Below are positions 29,838-39,351 of a stretch of DNA of 64,000 bases, piece after piece. Positions within the stretch are counted from its first letter, which is position 1; each line of letters starts with the position of its first letter. The stretch is from the NCBI RefSeq assembly GCF_001729745.1, contig NZ_CP017186.1, positions 124,001 to 188,000 on the forward strand, written 5' to 3'. The notes beneath the pieces were generated by a model that saw nothing but the letters and a program-made list of their open reading frames with translations, was not told the DNA's origin and made no database searches. Source of the stretch: Enterobacter hormaechei subsp. hoffmannii. GTDB lineage: Bacteria > Pseudomonadota > Gammaproteobacteria > Enterobacterales > Enterobacteriaceae. A program made the translations under genes and the position numbers.

Positions 29838-29851
29838 GGTTTCTCCGCTGA

Positions 29852-29889
29852 GCGTCCAGAGCGCCTAATTAATGGTGAGCTCTGGACGC
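29852..29889 (+). terminator. Stem-loop after trxA
   Basis: GCGTCCAGAGC and GCTCTGGACGC form an 11-pair perfect stem around a 16-base loop just after the trxA stop. There is no T run after it, so it may be a 3'-end stabiliser or a Rho-assisted stop rather than a classic terminator. Confidence 0.6.
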
Positions 29890-29988
29890 CCGGCTTTAGT
29901 CGTGCTAAGTTAGCTATGACTACGTTTTAAACATATCTTGTTGTTTGAATCTTGTTTTACCCGATACTTCCCGTTGTTAACTTAAACA

Positions 29989-30090
29989 GTGCGTGAAGTT
30001 GCTAGATTCCGGGCTTGTCACTCAATCCGTCTTGTCGTTTCAGTTCTGCGTTCTTTCCCTGTGACCAGACAGCGAACAGACATGAGGTGA
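29989..30090 (+). CDS. rhoL: rho operon leader peptide candidate RhoL
   Basis: A GTG-started reading frame of 33 codons, ending MREV...FPVTRQRTDMR, lies 88 bases before rho. E. coli RhoL is also 33 residues and ends VTRQRKDMSR, so the C-terminal part matches. The middle nucleotides are also strongly conserved with E. coli but are read in another frame here, as if two compensating indels had occurred. A possible promoter (TTGTTT 29941-29946, GATACT 29963-29968, 16-base spacer) precedes it. No strong ribosome site is visible. Rho autoregulates through termination in this leader, so the RNA may matter more than the peptide. Confidence 0.45.
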   Translation: MREVARFRACHSIRLVVSVLRSFPVTRQRTDMR

Positions 30091-30178
30091 TGGCCGCTAA
30101 ACAGGCATGGATGACCCTGCCATACCATTCACAACATTAAGTTCGAGAATCACCCCGAGTTTAAGAACCCACACCATT

Positions 30179-31438
30179 ATGAATCTTACCGAATTAAAGA
30201 ATACGCCGGTTTCTGAGCTGATCACTCTCGGCGAAAATATGGGACTGGAAAACCAGGCTCGTATGCGCAAGCAGGACATCATTTTCGCCATCCTGAAGCA
30301 ACACGCTAAGAGTGGCGAAGATATCTTTGGCGACGGTGTGCTGGAGATACTGCAAGACGGATTTGGTTTCCTCCGCTCTGCAGACAGCTCCTACCTCGCC
30401 GGCCCTGACGACATCTACGTATCCCCTAGCCAAATCCGCCGTTTCAACCTCCGCACTGGTGACACCATTTCAGGTAAGATTCGTCCTCCAAAAGAGGGTG
30501 AACGCTACTTTGCGCTGTTGAAGGTTAATGAAGTCAACTACGACAAACCGGAAAACTCCCGCAATAAGATCCTGTTCGAGAACTTAACGCCGCTGCACGC
30601 GAACTCTCGTCTGCGTATGGAGCGTGGTAACGGGTCTACTGAAGACTTAACCGCTCGTGTGCTGGATCTGGCATCGCCAATTGGTCGTGGCCAGCGTGGT
30701 CTGATTGTGGCGCCGCCAAAAGCCGGTAAAACCATGCTGCTGCAAAACATCGCGCAGAGCATTGCTTACAACCATCCAGACTGTGTGCTGATGGTGCTGC
30801 TGATTGACGAACGTCCGGAAGAAGTGACCGAGATGCAGCGTCTGGTGAAAGGGGAAGTGGTTGCGTCAACCTTCGACGAGCCTGCTTCCCGCCACGTTCA
30901 GGTTGCGGAAATGGTTATCGAGAAGGCGAAACGCCTGGTTGAGCACAAGAAAGACGTGATCATCCTGCTCGATTCCATTACCCGTCTGGCGCGTGCCTAC
31001 AACACCGTGGTGCCGGCTTCCGGTAAAGTACTGACCGGTGGTGTGGATGCCAACGCCCTGCATCGTCCGAAGCGTTTCTTCGGTGCGGCGCGTAACGTGG
31101 AAGAGGGCGGTAGCCTGACCATTATCGCGACGGCGCTGATCGATACCGGCTCCAAAATGGACGAAGTTATCTACGAAGAGTTTAAAGGTACAGGCAACAT
31201 GGAACTGCACCTTTCTCGTAAAATCGCAGAAAAACGCGTCTTCCCGGCGATCGACTACAACCGTTCCGGTACCCGTAAAGAAGAGCTGCTTACCACTCAG
31301 GAAGAGCTGCAGAAAATGTGGATCCTGCGCAAAATCATCCATCCAATGGGCGAAATCGACGCAATGGAATTCCTCATTAACAAACTGGCGATGACTAAAA
31401 CGAACGACGATTTCTTCGACATGATGAAACGCTCGTAA
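30179..31438 (+). CDS. rho: Transcription termination factor Rho
   Basis: A 419-residue hexameric RNA helicase. The N-terminal part ([19 protein letters not shown]) is the helical subdomain. The cold-shock-like RNA-binding domain spans about 48-118 ([22 protein letters not shown]). Walker A is [13 protein letters not shown] near residue 178, Walker B is [15 protein letters not shown], and the Q-loop and R-loop follow. It ends untranslated, Rho-loaded transcripts genome-wide. The ATG at 30179 matches E. coli; the longer upstream reading overlaps the leader. Confidence 0.98.
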   Translation: MNLTELKNTPVSELITLGENMGLENQARMRKQDIIFAILKQHAKSGEDIFGDGVLEILQDGFGFLRSADSSYLAGPDDIYVSPSQIRRFNLRTGDTISGKIRPPKEGERYFALLKVNEVNYDKPENSRNKILFENLTPLHANSRLRMERGNGSTEDLTARVLDLASPIGRGQRGLIVAPPKAGKTMLLQNIAQSIAYNHPDCVLMVLLIDERPEEVTEMQRLVKGEVVASTFDEPASRHVQVAEMVIEKAKRLVEHKKDVIILLDSITRLARAYNTVVPASGKVLTGGVDANALHRPKRFFGAARNVEEGGSLTIIATALIDTGSKMDEVIYEEFKGTGNMELHLSRKIAEKRVFPAIDYNRSGTRKEELLTTQEELQKMWILRKIIHPMGEIDAMEFLINKLAMTKTNDDFFDMMKRS

Positions 31439-31455
31439 CGCAAATAATCCCAGTA

Positions 31456-31486
31456 AACGCCACGTTTTTACGTGGCGTTTTTTATT
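31456..31486 (+). terminator. rho terminator
   Basis: AACGCCACG-TTTTTA-CGTGGCGTT followed by TTTTATTTA is a standard intrinsic terminator 18 bases after the rho stop. Confidence 0.93.
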
Positions 31487-31680
31487 TATGGACTATACGC
31501 TATTACCACACACTCCCAATTTTGACCGGTCGGTGCGACAATAAGAAGGTTTGCACAGTCAAAGAAATAATTGATTGAAAAACATACAAAGGGAGTTGTG
31601 ATAAGCCTTCTTTAATCCTTCTGAGGCAGAGGCTTCATGGTTATACTTCCGGGACTAACATTTGTTGAGAGCAATCCATT

Positions 31681-32784
31681 GTGAATCTACTCACTGCAGT
31701 AACTGAGCTGATCAGTATTTTTTTATTCACAACCTGTTTTTTGTTCATTGCGCGCAAGGTAGCAAAAAGAATTGGGTTAGTGGACAAACCGAATTTCCGT
31801 AAACGTCATCAGGGGCTTATTCCGCTGGTGGGCGGCATTTCGGTATACGCAGGCATCTGTTTCACATTCGGGATCGCGGATTACTATATCCCCCATGCCG
31901 CACTCTACCTGGCATGTGCCGGTGTGCTGGTACTGGTTGGCGCCCTTGATGATCGTTTTGATATCAGCGTGAAGTTCCGCGCGACGGTGCAGGCGGCCAT
32001 TGGCATCATTATGATGGTGGTGGGCGGCCTCTATCTCAGAAGCCTGGGCTACGTGTTTGGTCCCTGGGAGCTGGTGCTTGGGCCGTTCGGCTTCTTCCTC
32101 ACGCTGTTTGCCGTGTGGGCGGCTATCAACGCCTTTAACATGGTTGATGGCATAGACGGTCTGCTCGGTGGGCTGTCCTCTGTTTCGTTTGGCGCAATCG
32201 GCATCATTTTATGGTTTGACGGCCAGTACAGCTTGTCAATGTGGTGCTTTGCCATGATTGCCGCCATTCTGCCTTACATCTGCCTGAACCTGGGTGTGTT
32301 AGGGCGTCGCTATAAAGTCTTTATGGGCGATGCGGGCAGTACCCTGATTGGCTTTACGGTAATCTGGGTCCTGCTGGAGACCACGCAGGGTAAAACGCAC
32401 CCTATCAGCCCGGTAACGGCTCTCTGGATTATCGCCATCCCGCTGATGGACATGGTCGCTATTATGTACCGTCGTCTACGTAAAGGGATGAGCCCGTTTT
32501 CTCCCGATCGGCAGCATATTCATCATCTGATTATGCGCGCCGGCTTCACGTCTCGTCAGGCGTTTGTGCTGATTACGCTAGCGGCTGCTATTCTGGCTGC
32601 GATTGGCGTTGCCGCGGAATACGCTCATTTCATTCCTGAATGGGTAATGTTGGTATTATTCTTGCTAGCATTTTTCATGTACGGTTACTGCATCAAGCGT
32701 GCATGGAAAGTCGCGCGTTTTATTAAACGTTTAAAACGCAGGATGCGTCGGAACAGTGGCAAAAACACAACATTAACTAAGTAA
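31681..32784 (+). CDS. wecA: UDP-GlcNAc:undecaprenyl-phosphate GlcNAc-1-phosphate transferase WecA
   Basis: A 367-residue polytopic inner-membrane enzyme that starts ECA (and many O antigens) by making undecaprenyl-PP-GlcNAc. About 11 membrane helices are predicted. The cytoplasmic catalytic motifs are DDRFD (about residue 90), NAFNMVDGIDGL (about 150), KVFMGDAGSTL, and the HIHH motif in DRQHIHHLIMRAGF. The start is GTG at 31681, as in E. coli, and the lengths agree. It opens the ECA operon; 240 bases separate it from rho. Confidence 0.97.
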   Translation: MNLLTAVTELISIFLFTTCFLFIARKVAKRIGLVDKPNFRKRHQGLIPLVGGISVYAGICFTFGIADYYIPHAALYLACAGVLVLVGALDDRFDISVKFRATVQAAIGIIMMVVGGLYLRSLGYVFGPWELVLGPFGFFLTLFAVWAAINAFNMVDGIDGLLGGLSSVSFGAIGIILWFDGQYSLSMWCFAMIAAILPYICLNLGVLGRRYKVFMGDAGSTLIGFTVIWVLLETTQGKTHPISPVTALWIIAIPLMDMVAIMYRRLRKGMSPFSPDRQHIHHLIMRAGFTSRQAFVLITLAAAILAAIGVAAEYAHFIPEWVMLVLFLLAFFMYGYCIKRAWKVARFIKRLKRRMRRNSGKNTTLTK

Positions 32785-32797
32785 AACCGGGACTATG

Positions 32798-33844
32798 ATG
32801 ACTCAACCGTTGGCGGGAGCGAAATCAGTGGGCACTGAGAACGAGCTGGATATTCGTGGTTTGTTTCGAGTGTTATGGCAGGGCAAACTGTGGATTGTGG
32901 GGATTGGCCTGGGGTTCGCGCTGTTAGCGCTTGCCTACACCTTCTTTGCGAAACAAGAGTGGAGCGCCACGGCGATCACAGACCGACCAACGGTGAATAT
33001 GCTTGGAGGCTACTACTCCCAGCAGCAATTCCTGCGTAATCTTGATATCAAGGCCAATCTGGCGACCCCGGATCAGGCCTCGGTGATGGATGAGTCCTAC
33101 AAAGAGTTTGTGATGCAGCTGGCGTCGTGGGATACACGTCGCGATTTCTGGTCCCAGACAGACTACTACAAGCAGCGCATGGTCGGTAACAGCAAAGCGG
33201 ATGCCGCGCTGCTGGATGATTTAATCAACAACATTCAGTTTATGCCTGGCGATGTGCTCCGTAACGTTAGCGACAGCGTGAAGCTGATTGCGGAAACGGC
33301 GCCTGACGCCAATAACCTGTTGCGTCAGTACGTTGCTTTTGCCAGCCAGCGTGCGGCCAGTCATCTGAATGACGAGCTGAAAGGCGCCTGGGCTGCGCGA
33401 ACTATCCAGATGAAAGCGCAGGTCAAACGTCAGGAAGAGGTCGCTAAGGCCATCTTCGCCCGTCGCGTGCATAATATTGAGCAGGCGCTGAAGATTGCGG
33501 AACAGCACAATATTTCCCGTAGCGAAACGGATGTTCCGGCTGACGAACTCCCTGATTCAGAAATGTTCCTTCTTGGTCGCCCAATGCTTCAGGCACGTCT
33601 GGAAAATATCCAGGCCGTTGGCCCTGACTTTGACCTTGATTACGACCAAAACCGCGCCATGCTCAATACGCTCAACGTCGGTCCAACGCTGGACCCGCGT
33701 TTTCAGACCTATCGTTATTTAAGAACGCCTGAAGAGCCTGTAAAACGCGATAGTCCGCGTCGCGCATTCCTGATGATCATGTGGGGGATTGTGGGCGCAC
33801 TGACTGGCGCTGGCGTAGCGTTATTGCGTCGCCGCACAAACTAA
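32798..33844 (+). CDS. wzzE: ECA chain-length regulator WzzE
   Basis: A 348-residue polysaccharide co-polymerase (PCP-1) that sets the repeat number of ECA. Two membrane helices (about residues 30-52 and 322-342) flank a large periplasmic coiled-coil-rich domain. The Pro/Gly-rich PTVNMLGGYYSQQQFL region and the TYRYLRTPEEPVKRDSPRRAF motif before helix 2 are typical. The ATG at 32798 is used to match E. coli; another ATG lies one codon earlier. Confidence 0.96.
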   Translation: MTQPLAGAKSVGTENELDIRGLFRVLWQGKLWIVGIGLGFALLALAYTFFAKQEWSATAITDRPTVNMLGGYYSQQQFLRNLDIKANLATPDQASVMDESYKEFVMQLASWDTRRDFWSQTDYYKQRMVGNSKADAALLDDLINNIQFMPGDVLRNVSDSVKLIAETAPDANNLLRQYVAFASQRAASHLNDELKGAWAARTIQMKAQVKRQEEVAKAIFARRVHNIEQALKIAEQHNISRSETDVPADELPDSEMFLLGRPMLQARLENIQAVGPDFDLDYDQNRAMLNTLNVGPTLDPRFQTYRYLRTPEEPVKRDSPRRAFLMIMWGIVGALTGAGVALLRRRTN

Positions 33845-33855
33845 GAACGCCGTCT

Positions 33856-33881
33856 ACGATGAAGGCTGTGGCCTTCATCGT
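33856..33881 (+). other. Perfect stem-loop between wzzE and wecB
   Basis: ACGATGAAGGC-TGTG-GCCTTCATCGT is an 11-pair perfect hairpin with a tetraloop in the 56-base spacer. No T run follows, so it is unlikely to be a full terminator; it may stabilise the upstream mRNA or reduce read-through. Confidence 0.8.
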
Positions 33882-33900
33882 CTAATCGAAGAGAATCGAT

Positions 33901-35031
33901 GTGAAAGTACTAACCGTATTTGGCACCAGGCCGGAGGCCATCAAGATGGCGCCTCTGGTTCATGCGCTGGCCAGAGATCCTGATATTGAAGCGAAAGTGT
34001 GTGTGACTGCCCAGCACCGTGAGATGCTCGATCAGGTCTTAACCCTCTTTTCTATCGTCCCGGATTACGATCTCAATATAATGAAACCGGGACAGGGACT
34101 GACGGAAATCACCTGCCGTATTCTGCAAGAATTAAAGCCTATTCTGGAGTCGTTCAAGCCGGATGTAGTGCTGGTGCACGGCGACACCACCACTACCGTG
34201 GCAACCAGCCTGGCCGCGTTCTATCAGCGTATCCCCGTTGGTCATATTGAAGCGGGTCTGCGTACCGGCAATCTCTATTCCCCGTGGCCGGAAGAGGCCA
34301 ACCGTACGCTCACCGGTCACCTGGCGATGTACCATTTTGCGCCAACCGAGAACTCACGCCAAAACCTGCTGCGCGAAAATATCAGCGACAGCAAAATCTT
34401 CGTTACCGGCAATACGGTCATTGATGCGCTGATTTGGGTGCGTGACCGCGTGCTGGCTAACAGCGAGCTTCAGGCAGAACTCGCTGCGCGCTATCCGTTC
34501 CTGAACAACGGCAAGAAAACGATTCTGGTGACGGGACACCGCCGCGAAAGTTTTGGCCGTGGCTTTGAGCAAATCTGCCACGCGCTGGCTGAAATCGCCG
34601 CGCAGAATGAGGATGTGCAGATTGTCTATCCGGTGCACCTTAACCCTAACGTCAGCGAACCGGTCAACCGTATCCTGGGCCACGTGGAAAACGTGCTCCT
34701 GATAGAGCCGCAGGACTATCTGCCATTTGTCTGGCTGATGAACCACGCCTGGCTGATCCTGACCGATTCTGGCGGCATTCAGGAAGAGGCGCCTTCCCTC
34801 GGTAAGCCGGTACTGGTGATGCGCGAAACCACTGAACGTCCGGAAGCGGTCACTGCCGGTACCGTGCGTCTAGTGGGAACGGATCCGCGTCGTATTGTCG
34901 AAGAGGTCACGCGCTTACTGCATGACGAAGAAGAGTATCAGGCGATGAGCCGTGCCCATAACCCGTACGGGGACGGGCAGGCTTGTGGACGTATTTTGCA
35001 CGCACTTAAACACAATCGGGTAACGCTATGA
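33901..35031 (+). CDS. wecB: UDP-N-acetylglucosamine 2-epimerase WecB
   Basis: A 376-residue GT-B-fold epimerase that converts UDP-GlcNAc to UDP-ManNAc for ECA. It opens [20 protein letters not shown] from a GTG codon (33901), with AGAGAA upstream. Key segments are [40 protein letters not shown], and [29 protein letters not shown]. The gene overlaps wecC by four bases, so the two-step route to UDP-ManNAcA is translationally coupled. Confidence 0.98.
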   Translation: MKVLTVFGTRPEAIKMAPLVHALARDPDIEAKVCVTAQHREMLDQVLTLFSIVPDYDLNIMKPGQGLTEITCRILQELKPILESFKPDVVLVHGDTTTTVATSLAAFYQRIPVGHIEAGLRTGNLYSPWPEEANRTLTGHLAMYHFAPTENSRQNLLRENISDSKIFVTGNTVIDALIWVRDRVLANSELQAELAARYPFLNNGKKTILVTGHRRESFGRGFEQICHALAEIAAQNEDVQIVYPVHLNPNVSEPVNRILGHVENVLLIEPQDYLPFVWLMNHAWLILTDSGGIQEEAPSLGKPVLVMRETTERPEAVTAGTVRLVGTDPRRIVEEVTRLLHDEEEYQAMSRAHNPYGDGQACGRILHALKHNRVTL

Positions 35032-36290
35032 GTTTTACTACCATCTCTGTTGTTGGTCTCGGCTATATCGGGCTGCCTACTGCGGCGGCCTTTGCCTCTC
35101 GTCAAAAGCAGGTTATTGGCGTAGATATCAACGCGCACGCGGTAGAAACCATCAACCGTGGCGAAATTCATATCGTGGAGCCTGATCTCGATCGTGTGGT
35201 GAAAAAGGCGGTGGACGGTGGCTTCCTGCGCGCCAGCACCACGCCGGTAGAAGCCGATGCGTACCTGATTGCGGTGCCTACGCCCTTTAAAGGCGATCAT
35301 GAGCCTGACATGGTTTACGTCGAGGCGGCGGCAAAATCCATTGCGCCTGTGCTGAAGAAAGGAGCACTGGTTATCCTTGAGTCCACTTCACCTGTTGGGG
35401 CAACCGAGCAGATGGCACAGTGGCTGGCCGAGGCGCGTCCCGATCTCAGCTTCCCCCAGCAGGCGGGCGACCAGGCCGATATCAACATCGCCTACTGCCC
35501 TGAGCGCGTACTGCCAGGCCAGGTGATGGTGGAACTGATTAAAAATGACCGCGTGATTGGCGGCATGACCCCAGTCTGCTCCGCGCGCGCCAGCGAGCTG
35601 TATAAGATCTTCCTTGAAGGCGAATGCGTGGTGACCAACTCCCGCACCGCCGAGATGTGCAAACTGACCGAAAACAGCTTCCGCGATGTTAACATTGCAT
35701 TTGCGAATGAACTGTCGTTGATTTGCGCCGATCAGGGGATTAACGTCTGGGAACTTGTTCGCCTTGCCAATCGTCACCCACGCGTGAACATCCTTCAGCC
35801 GGGGCCGGGTGTGGGTGGGCACTGTATCGCTGTCGATCCGTGGTTTATCGTGGCGCAGAATCCGGAACAGGCACGCCTGATTCGCACCGCGCGCGAAGTA
35901 AACGACCACAAACCGCACTGGGTTATCAACCAGGTGAAAGCCACGGTGGCGGATTGCCTCGCCGACAGCGGTAAACGTGCCAGTGAGCTGAAAATTGCCT
36001 GCTTTGGTCTGGCATTCAAACCGAATATTGACGATCTGCGCGAAAGCCCGGCAATGGAAATTGCCGAAACGATCGCAGCCTGGCACAGCGGTGAAACGCT
36101 GGTGGTTGAGCCGAATATTCATGCGTTGCCGGCAAAACTTGCCGGTCACTGCACCCTTACCGCACTGGATGACGCGCTGGCGACGGCGGATGTGCTGGTG
36201 CTGCTGGTGGATCACAATGCGTTTAAAGCGGTCTCCGCTGATGCCGTGCGTCAGCAGTATATTGTTGATACTAAGGGCGTTTGGCGTTGA
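35028..36290 (+). CDS. wecC: UDP-N-acetyl-D-mannosamine dehydrogenase WecC
   Basis: A 420-residue NAD-dependent four-electron dehydrogenase that oxidises UDP-ManNAc to UDP-ManNAcA, the second ECA sugar. It has the Rossmann loop [16 protein letters not shown] and [12 protein letters not shown]. The catalytic Cys is in [15 protein letters not shown] (about residue 266). [19 protein letters not shown] is in the C-terminal UDP-binding domain. It ends VDTKGVWR, exactly like E. coli, so it is not truncated. The next gene is wecD, not rffG: the stop codon overlaps the proposed wecD start. Confidence 0.98.
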   Translation: MSFTTISVVGLGYIGLPTAAAFASRQKQVIGVDINAHAVETINRGEIHIVEPDLDRVVKKAVDGGFLRASTTPVEADAYLIAVPTPFKGDHEPDMVYVEAAAKSIAPVLKKGALVILESTSPVGATEQMAQWLAEARPDLSFPQQAGDQADINIAYCPERVLPGQVMVELIKNDRVIGGMTPVCSARASELYKIFLEGECVVTNSRTAEMCKLTENSFRDVNIAFANELSLICADQGINVWELVRLANRHPRVNILQPGPGVGGHCIAVDPWFIVAQNPEQARLIRTAREVNDHKPHWVINQVKATVADCLADSGKRASELKIACFGLAFKPNIDDLRESPAMEIAETIAAWHSGETLVVEPNIHALPAKLAGHCTLTALDDALATADVLVLLVDHNAFKAVSADAVRQQYIVDTKGVWR

Positions 36291-36964
36291 TTACTCTCAA
36301 CGGCGTGCTGGAGTCCCTTGAGTGGGAAAGCGTATTTTTTTCGCTCCCCTCAGCGATAGTGCGTCTGCGCGATAACGCTCCTGCGTTGCAGGACGCAGAC
36401 TTCAGCGCCTGGCAGCGCGTACAGGCTAAGATCCCGGCGGACCGCGCCGATCTGCTGGACGCGCTCCAGCAGCACGGATTCCGGCTGGTCGAGGGCGAGG
36501 TTGATCTCTCTGTTACCGTGGCCCGCCACGGCTCACCGGGCGCGGAAATTGCAACGGAGCAGGATATCCCCGCGCTGCGCAAGATGGCGGCGCTGGCTTT
36601 CGCTCAAAGCCGTTTCCGGGCGCCCTGGTATGCGCCCGATGACAGCGGCCGCTTTTATGCCCGGTGGATAGAGAATGCGGTTAAAGGCACGTTTGACCAC
36701 GTCTGTCTGGTGTTCCGTACTGCCGGTGGGCAGATTCAGGGTTTTGTTTCGCTTCGCAGGCTCAACGAGCACGAGGCGCGCATCGGTTTGTTAGCCGGGC
36801 GCGGCATGGGCGAAAAACTCATGCAGGCGGCGCTGCACTGGGCGGAGCAACAACAGGTATCGACGCTGCGGGTCGCAACCCAGATGGGCAACACCGCTGC
36901 GCTTAAACGTTATATTGCGAGTGGTGCCAGCATTGACGCCACCGCCTACTGGTTATACAGGTGA
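36287..36964 (+). CDS. wecD: dTDP-4-amino-4,6-dideoxy-D-galactose N-acetyltransferase WecD
   Basis: A GNAT-family enzyme of about 225 residues that acetylates dTDP-Fuc4N to the third ECA sugar donor, dTDP-Fuc4NAc. The N-terminal half ([13 protein letters not shown]) is the family-specific lid. The GNAT core shows [19 protein letters not shown] (acetyl-CoA pyrophosphate loop) and [14 protein letters not shown]. The start is uncertain: TTG at 36287 overlaps the wecC stop and has AGGG ten bases upstream; TTG at 36281 and GTG at 36305 are alternatives. It precedes wecE by four bases. Its upstream partners rffG and rffH are missing here. Confidence 0.92.
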   Translation: MITLNGVLESLEWESVFFSLPSAIVRLRDNAPALQDADFSAWQRVQAKIPADRADLLDALQQHGFRLVEGEVDLSVTVARHGSPGAEIATEQDIPALRKMAALAFAQSRFRAPWYAPDDSGRFYARWIENAVKGTFDHVCLVFRTAGGQIQGFVSLRRLNEHEARIGLLAGRGMGEKLMQAALHWAEQQQVSTLRVATQMGNTAALKRYIASGASIDATAYWLYR

Positions 36965-36968
36965 CAAG

Positions 36969-38099
36969 ATGATTCCATTTAACGCGCCTCCCGTTGTGGG
37001 CACTGAACTTGATTACATGCAGTCGGCTATGGGCAGCGGCAAGCTCTGTGGCGACGGTGGTTTTACCCGTCGCTGCCAGCAGTGGATGGAGCAACGTTTT
37101 CACAGTGCCAAGGTGCTGCTGACGCCGTCCTGTACCGCATCGCTCGAAATGGCCGCGCTGCTGCTGGATATTCAGCCCGGCGATGAAGTGATCATGCCGA
37201 GCTACACCTTCGTCTCCACGGCGAACGCGTTTGTCCTGCGCGGGGCGAAAATCGTGTTTGTGGATATCCGTCCGGATACTATGAACATCGACGAAACGCT
37301 GATTGAAGCGGCGATCACCGACAAAACGCGGGCGATTGTTCCGGTGCATTACGCGGGCGTGGCCTGTGAAATGGACACCATCATGGCCATCGCCAAAAAG
37401 CACAACCTGTTCGTGGTGGAAGACGCCGCGCAGGGCGTGATGTCCACCTACAAAGGTCGCGCGCTGGGAACCATCGGTCATATCGGTTGCTTTAGCTTCC
37501 ACGAAACCAAAAACTACACCGCAGGCGGCGAAGGCGGCGCGACGCTGATTAACGATCGTGCCCTTGTGGAGCGTGCGGAAGTGATCCGTGAAAAAGGGAC
37601 CAACCGCAGCCAGTTCTTCCGCGGTCAGGTGGATAAATACACCTGGCGCGATATCGGCTCAAGCTACCTGATGGCGGACTTGCAGGCCGCGTATCTCTGG
37701 GCGCAGCTGGAAGCGGCAGAGCGAATCAATCTGCAACGCCTCTCCCTGTGGCAAACCTACTACGACGCGCTGGAGCCGCTGGCTAAAGCCGGACGTATTG
37801 AACTGCCGACCATTCCGGCAGACTGCATCCACAACGCCCACATGTTCTATATCAAGCTGCGCGATAACGACGATCGCAGCAAGCTGATTGCCTGGCTGAA
37901 AGAGGCGGAAATTATGGCGGTATTCCACTATATTCCGCTGCACTCCAGCCCGGCTGGCGAAGCCTTCGGGATGTTTGCCGGTGAAGACCGCTACACCACC
38001 AAAGAGAGCGAACGTCTGCTCCGCCTGCCCCTGTTCTACAACCTCGCGCCGGTGAACCAGCGTACGGTGATCAATTCGCTTCTGAGTTATTTCGCCTGA
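36969..38099 (+). CDS. wecE: dTDP-4-amino-4,6-dideoxygalactose transaminase WecE
   Basis: A 376-residue PLP aminotransferase of the DegT/DnrJ/EryC1 family that makes dTDP-Fuc4N from dTDP-4-keto-6-deoxyglucose. Key parts are TPSCTASLEMAALLL, PSYTFVSTANAFVLRG, VVEDAAQGVMSTYKGR, and SFHETKNYTAGGEGG with the PLP lysine near residue 181. The ATG at 36969 gives MIPFNAPPVVGTELDY as in E. coli. Its substrate needs a dTDP-glucose dehydratase, which this cluster does not encode. Confidence 0.98.
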   Translation: MIPFNAPPVVGTELDYMQSAMGSGKLCGDGGFTRRCQQWMEQRFHSAKVLLTPSCTASLEMAALLLDIQPGDEVIMPSYTFVSTANAFVLRGAKIVFVDIRPDTMNIDETLIEAAITDKTRAIVPVHYAGVACEMDTIMAIAKKHNLFVVEDAAQGVMSTYKGRALGTIGHIGCFSFHETKNYTAGGEGGATLINDRALVERAEVIREKGTNRSQFFRGQVDKYTWRDIGSSYLMADLQAAYLWAQLEAAERINLQRLSLWQTYYDALEPLAKAGRIELPTIPADCIHNAHMFYIKLRDNDDRSKLIAWLKEAEIMAVFHYIPLHSSPAGEAFGMFAGEDRYTTKESERLLRLPLFYNLAPVNQRTVINSLLSYFA

Positions 38100-38100
38100 T

Positions 38101-39351
38101 ATGTCTCTGGCAAAAGCGTCGGTGTGGACGGCAGCGTCCACGCTAGTAAAAATTGGCGCCGGGTTACTGGTCGTCAAGCTGCTGGCCGTCTCATTTGGTC
38201 CGTCAGGCGTTGGGCTGGCAGGGAACTTCCGCCAGCTGGTCACGGTGCTTGGCGTGCTGGCAGGTGCCGGGATATTCAATGGCGTCACCAAATACGTCGC
38301 GCAGCATCATGACGATGCCGAAAAGCTTCGCACGGTGGTGGGCACCTCCTCTGCTATGGTGCTGGGCTTCTCTACGTTGCTGGCCATCGTCTTTTTGCTG
38401 GCGGCGGCACCTGTTAGTCAGGGACTGTTCGGACACACGCACTATCAGGGACTGGTGCGCCTGGTGGCGTTCGTTCAGATGGGCATCGCCTGGGCGAACC
38501 TGCTGCTGGCGCTGATGAAAGGCTTCCGTGATGCCGCCGGGAATGCGCTGGCGCTGATCCTCGGCAGCATTATCGGTGTTATCGCCTACTACTTCTGCTA
38601 TCGGCTGGGCGGCTATGAAGGCGCGCTGCTGGGGCTGGCGCTGGTGCCTGCGCTCGTTGTCGTTCCGGCAGCGTTTATGCTGATGCGCAGAGGCAATGTC
38701 CCGCTGAGTTACCTGAAACCGCAGTGGGACAAGATGCTGGCGGGGCAGCTAGGAAAGTTTACCCTGATGGCGCTCATCACTTCGGTAACGCTTCCCGTGG
38801 CTTACGTGATGATGCGAAACCTGCTGGCAGCGCATTACAGCTGGGATGAAGTGGGGATCTGGCAGGGCGTGAGCAGCATTTCAGATGCTTACCTCCAATT
38901 TATTACGGCTTCCTTTAGCGTCTATTTGCTGCCAACCTTATCGCGCCTGACGTCCAGGCAGGATATTACCCGCGAGATTTTTCGCGCCCTGCGTTTCGTG
39001 TTGCCGGCCGTTGCGATCGCCAGCTTTACCGTCTGGTTACTGCGTGATTTCGCCATCTGGCTGCTGTTTTCAGCGAAGTTTACCGCCATGCGCGATCTGT
39101 TTGCCTGGCAACTGGTCGGCGATGTGCTGAAAGTGGGGGCATACGTTTTCGGCTATCTGGTGATTGCGAAGGCTTCGCTGCGGTTGTATATCCTGGCAGA
39201 GATCGGCCAGTTTGCGCTGCTAACGGCATTTTCTCACTGGCTGATCCCCACCCACGGTGCGCTGGGGGCGGCGCAGGCCTATATGGCAACTTATATCGTT
39301 TATTTCGCTGCCTGTTGCGGCGTATTTTTACTTTGGCGTAAACGCGCATGA
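38101..39351 (+). CDS. wzxE: ECA lipid III flippase WzxE
   Basis: A 416-residue polytopic membrane protein of the MOP superfamily, with 12 predicted helices, that moves undecaprenyl-PP-linked ECA trisaccharide across the inner membrane. The N-terminus ([24 protein letters not shown]) and the charged loops between helices match E. coli WzxE. It follows wecE by one base and overlaps wecF by four, as in E. coli. Confidence 0.96.
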   Translation: MSLAKASVWTAASTLVKIGAGLLVVKLLAVSFGPSGVGLAGNFRQLVTVLGVLAGAGIFNGVTKYVAQHHDDAEKLRTVVGTSSAMVLGFSTLLAIVFLLAAAPVSQGLFGHTHYQGLVRLVAFVQMGIAWANLLLALMKGFRDAAGNALALILGSIIGVIAYYFCYRLGGYEGALLGLALVPALVVVPAAFMLMRRGNVPLSYLKPQWDKMLAGQLGKFTLMALITSVTLPVAYVMMRNLLAAHYSWDEVGIWQGVSSISDAYLQFITASFSVYLLPTLSRLTSRQDITREIFRALRFVLPAVAIASFTVWLLRDFAIWLLFSAKFTAMRDLFAWQLVGDVLKVGAYVFGYLVIAKASLRLYILAEIGQFALLTAFSHWLIPTHGALGAAQAYMATYIVYFAACCGVFLLWRKRA

